Of a stretch of DNA of 64,000 bases, positions 15,401 through 22,051 are shown in pieces (the first letter of the stretch is position 1; every line of letters begins with the position of its first letter). The translations under genes were made by a program, and so were the position numbers. Origin of the DNA: Eremophila alpestris peregrina (taxonomy: Eukaryota; Chordata; Aves; Passeriformes; Alaudidae); NCBI GenBank assembly GCA_009792885.1, contig WMCF01000067.1, positions 609,108 through 673,107 on the forward strand, written 5' to 3'. The notes under the pieces were generated by a model. That model was not told where the DNA came from. It worked only from the letters and a program-made list of their open reading frames with translations, and searched no databases.

Positions 15401-18400
15401 CCACCTAAAACAACCTTGTCACCAGCAATCAAGCTGTTGTGGGTACAGCCAGAAAGTTGCAGAAAGCTTTATTCTGAATTCATAATTCCCTCCAGAAGTG
15501 AGAGTACTTACTGGCCAGTCCTTTCACAATGTCTAGAGCATACTGGCTAAGATCCAGGTTCACAGATACAAGCAAGCAAGAGATTGCTGACAAAATAAGA
15601 GATAAAAACGGTTACTTAACGAAATATGATATGCCATTAGCATTTTAATACACTCTTCCCCACAGTTCACATCAAGAGCAGACAGAGTAGTAAGGAGTCT
15701 ACTGAAATGGATGCCCAGTGAACAGAATAATTCAGGATTATTCTTAGCACTCAGCTGTGAAATCCTGTCCTCAGTGCAAACAGTAGCTATCACATATCCT
15801 GGCACTTGGGATCACACCACAAATATTGCTTCTCCACATCTATCCCTTGGATGCCAGACAATCCTGCCTGCACTCAGGAACCAAAAGCATAGCCCAGAGT
15901 GACACTGCCCCAAGAGCTCCAGAGCCCTAAGGATTCAGGCTGTGTGACAGAGCAGTGCAGGGATGACAGACTCACTTTCAATGACGTTCTCAGGACTCCG
16001 CAGCAGGGATTTCTGCAGGGTTGGCAGCACAGAGTCCTTGAACTCGGCGTGGGACATGTATCGGAGCAGAGGAGAGCAGCTGTCCTGCAAAGGGGACAGG
16101 GCACTCAGCACAGGGCACTGCTGCCCGTGGGACAACATCACAACAGCTCTAAGCACTGTCTCACCAGCACATGCTTCTGAGGCTTTGTCTTGCTCATAAG
16201 GATGGTCTTCAAGTAGAAATCTAGGAGAGCACTCTGAACAAGCAGAAACACCAGATTATAGCCACATCTCAACCTGTACATAGCTCCTGACACACCCTCA
16301 GGTGCCAAGCTGGACACCCCACCTCCTCCTCGTCCTCTGAAAGCTTTCCTTCCACCCTCACATGAGCCAGTCAAGCAGAGACCAGCGCTCCCTGCTCTAC
16401 CCTGAGCCCAACACTCAAACCACACTGAGAGCTACATGCTGCCTTTCATTCCCACAACAGGGACAAAGCAGGAAGCAGTATGCTGGACATCCACAGAAAT
16501 GCACAGGCAACACCAAACAGCCACAGATCTGACACCTCCTCTCTAAACACACCTCAGCTGTGTCAGTCAGAAGTGCGGGACTACTGAATTGACAGACACT
16601 GAAACCAGGGCAGATGCAAAGTACCAGCCTCACTAAGATATCTATTCAGTCCCATCTTCATGATAACAAGTGATGCTTCTTATTCCCCCCTAAAAAAGCT
16701 GTACAACAGATTTACCTTGTATTGTTTAATAATATCCATCTCCTTCTGGGCTGTGCAAAACTGCACCACAAGTCCCAGCATTGCAGCATAACTCTGGTTT
16801 GGTTCCAGCCCAAGAATGACAGACAGGTACTGATCCACCAGATCCTGGTTCTTAAGAGAAAAAAAGCAAGGCACATTAACACCACAGAACAGAACAGCTG
16901 TAGAATATGGCACATAATGAACACATCACCTCTTTCCACAGCCTGTTCAATTTCTTCACAGCCCCATCCACTGCGTGCTTGTGAGAGCCTCCCAGGACTT
17001 CCAAAAGGAGCAAACACTGAACCTCCACCTGCCAAAGGCAACAGCCAAAAAAACCTTTAGGCACCTGCTTCTCAGAGAGCTCGTACCAAATAAGACATGC
17101 CAAATGTCAATGATTGTCAAAGATTAGCTGAATCTGCTAAAGTCTTTAGATCATCTAAGTTCTTCCAACAAGCTGCCTTTGCTTTCACCCCACACCTCTG
17201 AGCAGAACCATGCCTAACAGTTTTGGAAACACTGAAAACAGATTACATTTCTTCTTAAAATCTGTTCCAGCTATATCCCAGTGTGCTATGAGCACAGCTG
17301 CACATTTGTGTAAAGGAAGTGAAAGGAAAGCAAAGCTCCTTGACACTGCATGACAGAGTATCATACAGAGATATTTCAAGGGAGGCATGAGCACTTCATG
17401 CCACACTGAGGCACCAGTAGCCATCTCTGTTTGCAGAGCAACTGCATGAAGGTGCAAGAACTGCCCCATGCATCCTTTATACACCTCCTGCTTTCTCCAG
17501 GGGAAGAGATCACAATACATCAAATCTCCCTCTAAACCTGGATTCTAACTTGGTGTTTTCAGTTACATTCAGAATTGTTTGCAACATTGCAGCAACTTAA
17601 AACACATTAGAAATATTTAAGTCCATATCTACAATGGAATATTTCTGCAAACCTTAAAGAACCTACCAGCTTTTTCCATGTTTCTCCCTGTCTCTTGTCA
17701 GGTGTTGGAAAGACTGTGCGTACAAGCAGGCATGTCCAGGAGAGTGCCAGCAGAGCTGCAGATCCACTGCTCTTACTGTTGTACAAACAGGAGAGGAGGT
17801 GAATCTACACTTCCCAGGACATAACTTACACCTACCAAACCATTACAGACTCAATTTGCCCAAGTCAGAACAGCACCTGACTGACAATTTTATCACACAA
17901 AAATGCAGCTAATGCCTTAGTGTTTAAAGAAAATAATCAGCCCTCAGAAGTTGTTTGTTTCAGCTCTAGTTTGACACTCAGAGCTTCCAAATGGCAGAAC
18001 AGCAGCAGAACATTTGACAGGTGATGAAATTCCCTTTCCTAATAATTTTGGAGACTTTTCTTTTGAAAGAGTTTATTCCTCATCTCCCCAGACCTGAAGT
18101 TTAACAAAGGCTAAACTATAAATCAGCCCAAATCCACCAGCAGTTCTACCAGGATATTCCCTCTGTATTCCCAGATCACATGGAAGAGGTAAAGAGGAAC
18201 ATCTCAGTAATATTAACAGTTTTGTCTCTGAAGGCTTTTAACACCTCTGCCAAGCAGCAGCAGAAGGCTCATTCTGAACAGCAGAACTACCAGCAGCTCA
18301 GAACAGCTCGCACACCAAGGGACCCACCTGGGCACTGCAGCCTTGCCGCCGATCCCTGAGGACTGCAGTGAGTGCAGCAGGTTTTTAGCCGTGGCCTCAG

Positions 18401-21400
18401 GCTGGGACTCCGCGAGCTGCTGAAGGGCCAACTGCAGGGCTCTGCGGGACGCCGCGTCCCTGCGACAAACACGGGTCAGGGACACCCTGAACACTGCACC
18501 CCTACCACCCCTGCACCACACATGGGGCTCTGCTTTCTCCTTTCAGCTGTCAAGCTAATAACTGCTTCATCCTTGCTCTTCTGCAAAGTGCAGAAGTTTC
18601 TGGCAGAAACCTCCATTCCCTCCTCAAGTGACAGCAGTTCTGTGGAGGCCCTCCAGCAGATTGTAGAAGATAATGGGTTCTGAACAGCTCCTCTACAACA
18701 GACCACGATTTAATCCCACCTAAAATTGTCTAAAAGGCACCTAAAAGACAGCTCAGCCTTGCTTCACAAGGACATGGGTGTTCATTCTTGCAAATTGAAC
18801 CACAGGATTAAAGTTTTAATTTCAAAATTAAAGGTGAAATGCAAGGCAAATATTGTAAAACTTTTTAATGTCAATCCTCCCCTGAGAATGTAATTACAAG
18901 ATTACATTCTTCAGTGTCATACACATCTCTGTCACACTGCATGTGAACATTTCCAGATGCTCCAGACCAATTTAACTACTAAATACTGACAGATTACATA
19001 ATACAGCCTTTCCACATCAATTTACTCACCGGTATCGATGCAGAGTAAGGCAGAAGAGTTTGCAAAGGCCTTTCACTGCACCTTCTGGGAGATCTGTAAC
19101 AGTGTATTTCAGAATACTTCATAAATCACTGAACTCTTAATTTTTAACACAACAGGATTCACTTCATTACTAAAATCAGTAAACTGCTCACATCTACAAA
19201 ACTGCTTGCAAGAATCACAGTAAAAGCTTGCTCTTTTTATACATTTTATGCATATTTTTTAAAATAATGGTAAAAGTGGAACATGTGAAACATGGTCATC
19301 TTCAGAAAATGAGAGAATTAAGTTTAAAAATTTTGCTTCAGTTGTTTTATTAAGACCATCTGTAATCTTCCACACTCCCCATCTCTATACATGTGTGTAT
19401 CCAAATGTTCCATGAGTACTAAAAGAACAAGCCAAGAGTCATGAAAGAGACTCAACTGATACACTAATGAAGAACTAACATACACAGTGCTCCAACTACT
19501 GACTGGAAAAAGCAGATGTGCCAAAAGCTGGGGTTCTGTGCTACCCACAAACCTCATGCTTGTAATAAACCCTGTGATGGAGCACTGGCTCAAAATGCTG
19601 CCTCCTCCCTCAAATAAATACCCCTCACACAGCCTTTGAAACAAAACATTTTAACATTCTCCTCCACCCAGAACAGTGCCCCCAAGCTTTTACCTTTCCC
19701 AGAAATGCATTTTCCCAGCTCACTGAGGATCTCCCTCCGCTCCTTCACGCTGGCTGTAGTTACTTTCACTGCAAACCGCTTCAGTGTGTCAGAAATCTAA
19801 AACCACATGGCAGAAAAACATCAGACTGCCTTTGATATCAAGCCACAGAACAGAAATCAGGGCAAGCAGAACATGTCACTTGCTGCCACATGACTTCTTA
19901 GTGCCCAAATGTGAGGATCCACCATCTCATCCACCAAGGAAGGGTCACTGTGCTTCACACACAGTGAAACTCCTTCTCCAGGGCTGAGGGATGACTGCTC
20001 TTCAATTATCTGTGCTCTTGTGCTCTGCAAGAGACACTTACCCCTCTGAAAGTAACACAGAGTAAGAGCTAGGACTCATAATCTGGAGTACAGCACCTTT
20101 AAAGCAGAAAATAATAACTTCCAGAATTCAAAGGAGTTTCTCCTTGTGTGTTATCTCCTGATGTCCAGGTAGTCCTGAAGGGGCACTCAAACTGCAGACA
20201 ACCCAGGGAGAACGACACGCCTACAGACCTACAGATTTTCTGCATTTACATAAACCAAAGCACAGCTCTCCAGGAAAGGCTTTTGAAATTCGGCTCTTAA
20301 ACCGAGCAACTTTATATCATCTTTCCAAAAAGCAGCAAATGACCATGTCTTTAGAAACTCATCAAAAACTGTTCCTTCTGTTTCTAATCTTTTTCAAAGA
20401 GCTCCTCAAAGCTGCTTTCAGTGAAGCTTTTTGCTGACGTGCTGGAAGGCTACACAGTGCTGCACAGTGGCTTTCCTGGCCTTTTAAGTCCATCCACACC
20501 TCCCTGAGACTGTCCCATTTCCCACCCACAAGTCCCCTTAAAAACTGGCTGGAAGCAGTGCTGCACCTCTGAACAGTAAGGCTGGTTTGAGCTGCAAAGG
20601 ATGACCAACAACATCACTGACACCAGAACCAAAAGAAGCAGCTGCTGTTATGGACCTGCTCTTCTCTTAAAGCTTTCAATTACATGAGATCAGCATATGC
20701 AAACTCAAACCAAGCTGCACTTACTCATGCTGCTTAATGACGAGCAGGGAGATGTGCAGACATGAAAAACGAGTTACAATTATCCTAAATCTAGAACTGA
20801 AAAATTTAAATTATGTATAACACTACAGGACCTCACCAGCATCTCAGTGACTTACACAAACTGCAAAACCGAAAATACCACCAAGTCTCCACGGAAAAGC
20901 CACAGGGACAGGCTTCACCAGTTTGCTGTTATTTTTTAGGATGTTTATGTTCACATAACACATCTAGCATACCAGCAATGCAGAGGACAAAGGCAGTATT
21001 TGTCCAAGTAAGGACCTGATGCTGAGTAGACTGGGGTTTGCTGTGGGAACATCCCAAGCCCCTCAGGATGAAGCCGGCGGTCCCGGGGCACAGGGAGCGG
21101 TCACGCCGCGGCCGGGCGGAGCGAGCCGGGAACAGCCGCACGCGGTGCCGCAGCCGGGTGGGACGCGGCTCGGGCCGAGCCTCGATCGGGCCGGGCCCCG
21201 CCGCCCCACGCTCTGCCCGGGCTCCCCGGCGGCCCCTTCCCGCGGGCCGGGCACGGCGCGGTGCGGGCGGCTCGGCGGGGCCCGCCCCGGCTGCCACGTC
21301 CCCGGGCGGCTTCGGGCGCCGGGCCGGGCCTCGCAGCCGGGCCGAGGGCGCAGCGGGGCGGGAGCGGGACGAGGCGCGGCCCCGGGTGCAGCCCCCGCCA

Positions 21401-21465
21401 GCCTCCCCTGCCCGGGCCGGACCCTGCGCGGCCCGTCCCTCACTCACCTGCGTGTCGGCCGCCAT
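176..21465 (-). CDS. GCN1: GCN1, 5' portion (34 coding exons; 3' half outside window)
   Basis: GCN1 is a very large HEAT-repeat protein that sits on translating ribosomes and is needed to activate the kinase GCN2, and so eIF2-alpha phosphorylation, under amino-acid shortage or ribosome collision. The translated exons follow vertebrate GCN1 from the initiator (MAADTQ) to KKNFRRREG, about 1437 of roughly 2670 residues. All 34 exon phases join without a frameshift or stop. Visible landmarks are repeated amphipathic helix pairs typical of HEAT arrays and a charged lysine/glutamate-rich helical stretch around residues 785-850. The window ends inside the part related to fungal eEF3. The RWD-binding region that contacts GCN2 lies in the missing 3' half. 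The gene starts in a CpG island about 350 bp after the RPLP0 poly(A) signal. Introns hold no other gene that I can see. Identity is from remembered family sequence; certainty is very high. Confidence 0.97.
584..778 (-). CDS. GCN1: GCN1 coding exon 33
   Basis: Residues 1290-1354, DNVNSLLPVFEEFLKNAPND, ASYDAVRQSVVILMGSLAKH then LDKSDPKVKPIVGKLIAALS. Acceptor TTTTCAG, donor GTAGGT; 65 codons, phase 0 at both ends. This enters the eEF3-related part of the protein. Confidence 0.96.
1712..1877 (-). CDS. GCN1: GCN1 coding exon 32
   Basis: Residues 1234-1289, CGIALALNKLSEHLDSSQVK, PLFQFFVPDALNDRSPEVRK and CMLDAALSTLNTHGK. Acceptor TTCACAG, donor GTAAGT. Confidence 0.95.
2626..2696 (-). CDS. GCN1: GCN1 coding exon 31
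   Basis: Residues 1211-1234, RPPPVLDALGRVISESPPDQ then WEA plus two bases. Acceptor TTCCAG, donor GTACAG. Confidence 0.95.
3100..3289 (-). CDS. GCN1: GCN1 coding exon 30
   Basis: Residues 1147-1210, LWESMGLELQPDLCSLLIKD, VIYHEEAVRQAGAEALSRAV and EIYQEKLY. Acceptor GCTGCAG, donor GTAAGT. Confidence 0.96.
3450..3577 (-). CDS. GCN1: GCN1 coding exon 29
   Basis: Residues 1105-1147, GLMELQMVLPTPDSDEKNGL, NLLRRLWVVKFDVEDEIQKL then AE. Acceptor AACTCAG, donor GTAAAG. Confidence 0.94.
4256..4399 (-). CDS. GCN1: GCN1 coding exon 28
   Basis: Residues 1057-1104, VLASEALTALCASSSGEDGC, AYAEQEEIDVLLQALQSPCM then NVRDAALR. The acceptor ends in TTGTAG and the donor is GTAGGT. 48 codons, phase 0 at both ends. 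Confidence 0.95.
4856..4936 (-). CDS. GCN1: GCN1 coding exon 27
   Basis: Residues 1030-1056, NGPELLPRRDMLILLTRVIG then TGSPRLQ. Acceptor ACTCCAG, donor GTGAGT. 27 codons, phase 0 at both ends. Confidence 0.94.
5203..5384 (-). CDS. GCN1: GCN1 coding exon 26
   Basis: Residues 969-1029, AAPLSAPAFSLVFPLLKTVM, NSEDKEEFLVKILQILTVHA and QSLLVDE. Acceptor TTCACAG, donor GTGAGA. It is separated from exon 25 by the longest GCN1 intron in the window (2.2 kb). Confidence 0.95.
5385..7602 (-). other. GCN1 intron 25, longest GCN1 intron, no gene
   Basis: A 2.2-kb AT-rich intron. It contains one short CR1 3' fragment (5585-5662), reported separately. I see no conserved reading frame with splice signals and no structured RNA. 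Confidence 0.8.
5585..5662 (+). repeat. CR1 LINE 3'-end fragment
   Basis: The stretch TTATGATCTTAGGGGTCTTT followed by TCAACCTAAATTATTCTGTG ATTCTA matches the characteristic 3' end of avian CR1 elements (GATCTTAGAGGTC...CCAACC...ATTCTGTGATTCTA). Only the terminal tens of bases remain, the usual result of CR1 5' truncation. Recognised from memory of the consensus, not by a search. Confidence 0.8.
7603..7758 (-). CDS. GCN1: GCN1 coding exon 25
   Basis: Residues 917-969, TLVSHVTLRLMKPECELDES, WCQEELPVALNRVVSLLHAH and SKGEPG. Acceptor TTCCAG, donor GTATGA. Confidence 0.95.
8227..8425 (-). CDS. GCN1: GCN1 coding exon 24
   Basis: Residues 851-917, LDNELETALGLLDTVIKRKP, GLTQYIPGLISSFLPLLRSP and APRIKKPFLSLASCVMPARL. 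Acceptor CTTACAG, donor GTGAGT. Confidence 0.96.
8604..8717 (-). CDS. GCN1: GCN1 coding exon 23 (charged helix)
   Basis: Residues 813-850, EIKKKKGIKDEVQLTSKQKE then LMHAQLEREAQIRKRLKE. Continues the lysine/glutamate-rich helix that interrupts the HEAT repeats. Acceptor GTTGCAG, donor GTGAGT; phase 0 at both ends. Confidence 0.95.
9187..9280 (-). CDS. GCN1: GCN1 coding exon 22 (charged helix)
   Basis: Residues 781-812, AQQDSMKKANMKRENKAYSF then KEQIIELELKE. Acceptor TTCTCAG, donor GTGAGT. This starts the highly charged, probably coiled segment. Confidence 0.95.
9451..9629 (-). CDS. GCN1: GCN1 coding exon 21
   Basis: Residues 722-781, SSMNAVGSLSLLSPG at the start and TREEFAIMKTPEGELYDKSI near the end. 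Acceptor CTGGCAG, donor GTAAGT. Confidence 0.94.
9942..10066 (-). CDS. GCN1: GCN1 coding exon 20
   Basis: Residues 680-721, VAVQPGLWPALLIKMKIDPK, DFISKHLNDILPRITTYTPE then NQ. Acceptor TTGCTAG, donor GTGATA. Confidence 0.94.
10183..10372 (-). CDS. GCN1: GCN1 coding exon 19
   Basis: Residues 617-680, ILPHEVLVTEAGELSELGRT, YIPPRVLHEALCVISSVAG and LALEMLLVSHHPSV. Acceptor CATTCAG, donor GTAAGT. Confidence 0.95.
11030..11189 (-). CDS. GCN1: GCN1 coding exon 18
   Basis: Residues 563-616, QYHRALVAVLLSRTWHVRRQ and then LLSSLGGYKLAYGLLEELK. Acceptor TTTGCAG, donor GTGAGT. One of the most conserved stretches in the window. Confidence 0.96.
11343..11418 (-). CDS. GCN1: GCN1 coding exon 17
   Basis: Residues 538-563, AMCTVLQLTERLLLDHAQRL then PESKV. 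Acceptor CCCCCAG. The donor GTACGT lies in a palindromic GTACGTAC. Choosing it restores VQQYHRA across the junction with exon 18, as in other vertebrates. Confidence 0.92.
11419..12040 (-). other. GCN1 intron 16, no feature seen
   Basis: Plain AT-rich intron between the exons coding residues 507-538 and 538-563. No repeat, RNA gene or extra exon recognised. Confidence 0.6.
12041..12133 (-). CDS. GCN1: GCN1 coding exon 16
   Basis: Residues 507-538, SKLSGFWQLILDEKKQIFTS then EKFLQSASEE. Acceptor CTGTCAG, donor GTAAAT. Confidence 0.93.
12886..13038 (-). CDS. GCN1: GCN1 coding exon 15
   Basis: Residues 456-507, GDTLLQGMDLLPMLIQTVEK then AASQSTQVPMVTEGVAAALL. Acceptor CCCTCAG, donor GTAAGG. The end of the exon (ICRMSVIEGQT) is less conserved than its start. 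Confidence 0.94.
13039..13925 (-). other. GCN1 intron 14 with ancient repeat-like segment
   Basis: No coding signal. The part at about 13575-13670 resembles an old dispersed amniote repeat (see separate entry). The rest is AT-rich unique sequence. Confidence 0.7.
13575..13670 (+). repeat. Ancient amniote interspersed repeat-like segment, family uncertain
   Basis: The text CCACTGTGTTGGGTGCTATA, then a gap, then CCTTACAATTTAGTGTAAGA resembles a dispersed element common in turtles and other amniotes with the pattern 'cattgtgctaggcgctgtacaaac...gagcttacaatctaagtataaga'. I cannot assign the family; it could be a SINE or a LINE tail. Confidence 0.45.
13926..14099 (-). CDS. GCN1: GCN1 coding exon 14
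   Basis: Residues 398-456, HEGTLVHAVSVLALWCVRF, EVPKKLVEWLKKAFSLK and RHAYLQCMLASFK. Acceptor CCCCAG, donor GTAAAA. Confidence 0.95.
14371..14469 (-). CDS. GCN1: GCN1 coding exon 13
   Basis: Residues 365-398, IGSLSHHVVSGPSSQALSAT then VAELFIPFLQQE. Acceptor CTTTCAG, donor GTGAGA. Confidence 0.94.
14872..14922 (-). CDS. GCN1: GCN1 coding exon 12
   Basis: Residues 348-365, SEGKLTVVAQKMSVLS, a micro-sized 51-base exon. Acceptor TTGGCAG, donor GTGAGG. Phase 1 at both ends. Confidence 0.92.
15125..15253 (-). CDS. GCN1: GCN1 coding exon 11
   Basis: Residues 305-348, SHLKSNSVQLMDEAVVALKN then LARQCSDPSAVESLGRHLFA. Acceptor TTTCCAG, donor GTGAGT. Confidence 0.94.
15512..15586 (-). CDS. GCN1: GCN1 coding exon 10
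   Basis: Residues 280-305, TISCLLVSVNLDLSQYALDI then VKGLA. Acceptor TTTGTCAG, donor GTAAGT. Confidence 0.93.
15976..16084 (-). CDS. GCN1: GCN1 coding exon 9
   Basis: Residues 244-280, DSCSPLLRYMSHAEFKD and QKSLLRSPENVIE. Acceptor TTTGCAG, donor GTGAGT. Almost identical to the mammalian segment. Confidence 0.95.
16165..16233 (-). CDS. GCN1: GCN1 coding exon 8
   Basis: Residues 221-243, SALLDFYLKTILMSKTKPQK then HVL. Acceptor TTGTTCAG, donor GTGAGA. A short 23-codon exon, phase 0 at both ends. Confidence 0.93.
16716..16850 (-). CDS. GCN1: GCN1 coding exon 7
   Basis: Residues 176-220, NQDLVDQYLSVILGLEPNQS and onward to DIIKQYK. Acceptor TCTTAAG, donor GTAAAT. Phase 0 at both ends (45 codons). 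Confidence 0.94.
16930..17028 (-). CDS. GCN1: GCN1 coding exon 6
   Basis: Residues 143-175, VEVQCLLLLEVLGGSHKHAV followed by DGAVKKLNRLWKE. Acceptor TTGGCAG, donor GTGATG. Phase 0 at both ends. Confidence 0.95.
17667..17775 (-). CDS. GCN1: GCN1 coding exon 5
   Basis: Residues 106-142, SKSSGSAALLALSWTCLLVR and then TVFPTPDKRQGETWKKL. Acceptor ACAACAG, donor GTAGGT. A hydrophobic HEAT helix is visible. The exon ends in phase 0. Confidence 0.93.
18328..18459 (-). CDS. GCN1: GCN1 coding exon 4
   Basis: Residues 62-106, containing DAASRRALQLALQQLAE and KNLLHSLQSSGIGGK. Acceptor GTCGCAG, donor GTGGGT. Close to the mammalian sequence at nearly every position. Confidence 0.94.
19030..19093 (-). CDS. 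GCN1: GCN1 coding exon 3
   Basis: Residues 41-62, DLPEGAVKGLCKLFCLTLH and onward. Acceptor TTACAG, donor GTGAGT. The exon leaves two bases of an arginine codon that exon 4 completes. Confidence 0.93.
19694..19796 (-). CDS. GCN1: GCN1 coding exon 2
   Basis: Residues 7-41, beginning ISDTLKRFAVKV and ending KCISGK. The acceptor ends in TTAG and the donor is GTAAAA. The first residue is I where mammals have V. Confidence 0.93.
19797..21447 (-). other. GCN1 intron 1
   Basis: A 1.65-kb intron between the six-codon first exon and exon 2. Its upstream 400 bp is part of the CpG island. The rest is ordinary AT-rich sequence with no repeat or RNA gene I can name. Long open frames on both strands in the GC-rich part are composition artefacts. 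Confidence 0.7.
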
Positions 21466-21760
21466 CGCTCCGCCGCGACCCCGGAACCGGTAGCGGCTTC
21501 CGGGGCGGGCCCGGAGCCACGGCGATAGGCGCTGCCCGCCTGGCCCGGGAGCCTCGGCCCCGCCGCGAGGGGAAACGGAACGGGACGAGCAGCGGCTGCA
21601 CCGCCCAGACTGCTGCGGGCAAGGCCTGTGCTCGGCCCAGCCGGGGAGAGCTGTGCTGCGGCCCCGAGAACGCTCCCCTGCAGCACCCGGGGCCGGGGCA
21701 CAACCGCTCCCCTGCCCCGGCCCGAACAACCATTGCCCTGGAGCGCAGGGCCCCTCGGGT
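21060..21760. promoter_or_regulatory. CpG island promoter of GCN1
   Basis: Dense CpG dinucleotides and G/C runs begin abruptly near 21060 and end near 21760, spanning the GCN1 initiator at 21463-21465. No TATA box is seen upstream of the ATG, as expected for a housekeeping CpG promoter. The start site itself cannot be placed from sequence. The upstream edge comes within about 80 bp of the RPLP0 poly(A) signal. Confidence 0.85.
21448..21465 (-). CDS. GCN1: GCN1 coding exon 1
   Basis: Encodes MAADTQ. The ATG follows GCGGAGCG and is followed by G, a good initiation context, and sits in the CpG island. Donor is GTGAGT. The start matches the known vertebrate GCN1 N-terminus. Confidence 0.95.
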
Positions 21761-21836
21761 TACACCCTTCCCAAACCCCAGCTGATATGGAGACTACACC
21801 ATCGATGCAGGCACACATGAAGGTGTAAAATAGTTT

Positions 21837-21842
21837 TTTATT
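21837..21842 (-). terminator. RPLP0 poly(A) signal AATAAA
   Basis: AATAAA on the minus strand, about 45 bases past the RPLP0 stop codon. This very short 3'UTR is typical of ribosomal protein mRNAs. Cleavage would fall near 21815-21828. Confidence 0.85.
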
Positions 21843-21886
21843 TCTCCCATCGGTCCAACTCGGACACAGGCAGAGGGTAGCTGCTG

Positions 21887-22051
21887 TTAGTCAAACAGAC
21901 CAAATCCCATGTCCTCGTCAGACTCTTCAGACTCTTCCTTCGCTGCCTCCTTTGCTGGAGCAGCAGCAGCGGCAGCAGCAGGTGCAGCTGCTTCAGCTAC
22001 CACAGGCATGGCTGCCACAAAAGCTGAGGGGTCTGCCAGGAAGGCCTTCAC
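21887..22051 (-). CDS. RPLP0: RPLP0 exon 8 with stop
   Basis: VKAFLADPSAFVAAMPVVAE, an alanine-rich hinge with a GCT/GCC/GCA run, then EESEESDEDMGFGLFD and TAA. The acidic C-terminal tail is the conserved factor-binding peptide of P proteins. Acceptor TTTGCAG. Confidence 0.97.
   Translation of the reverse strand: MKAFLADPSAFVAAMPVVAEAAAPAAAAAAAPAKEAAKEESEESDEDMGFGLFD

Noticed and set aside
21019..21818. Several long open frames on both strands (up to 266 codons) around the GCN1 start
   Set aside because: They lie in a CpG island where stop codons are rare, have arginine/proline/alanine-only composition, overlap each other in all frames and match no family.
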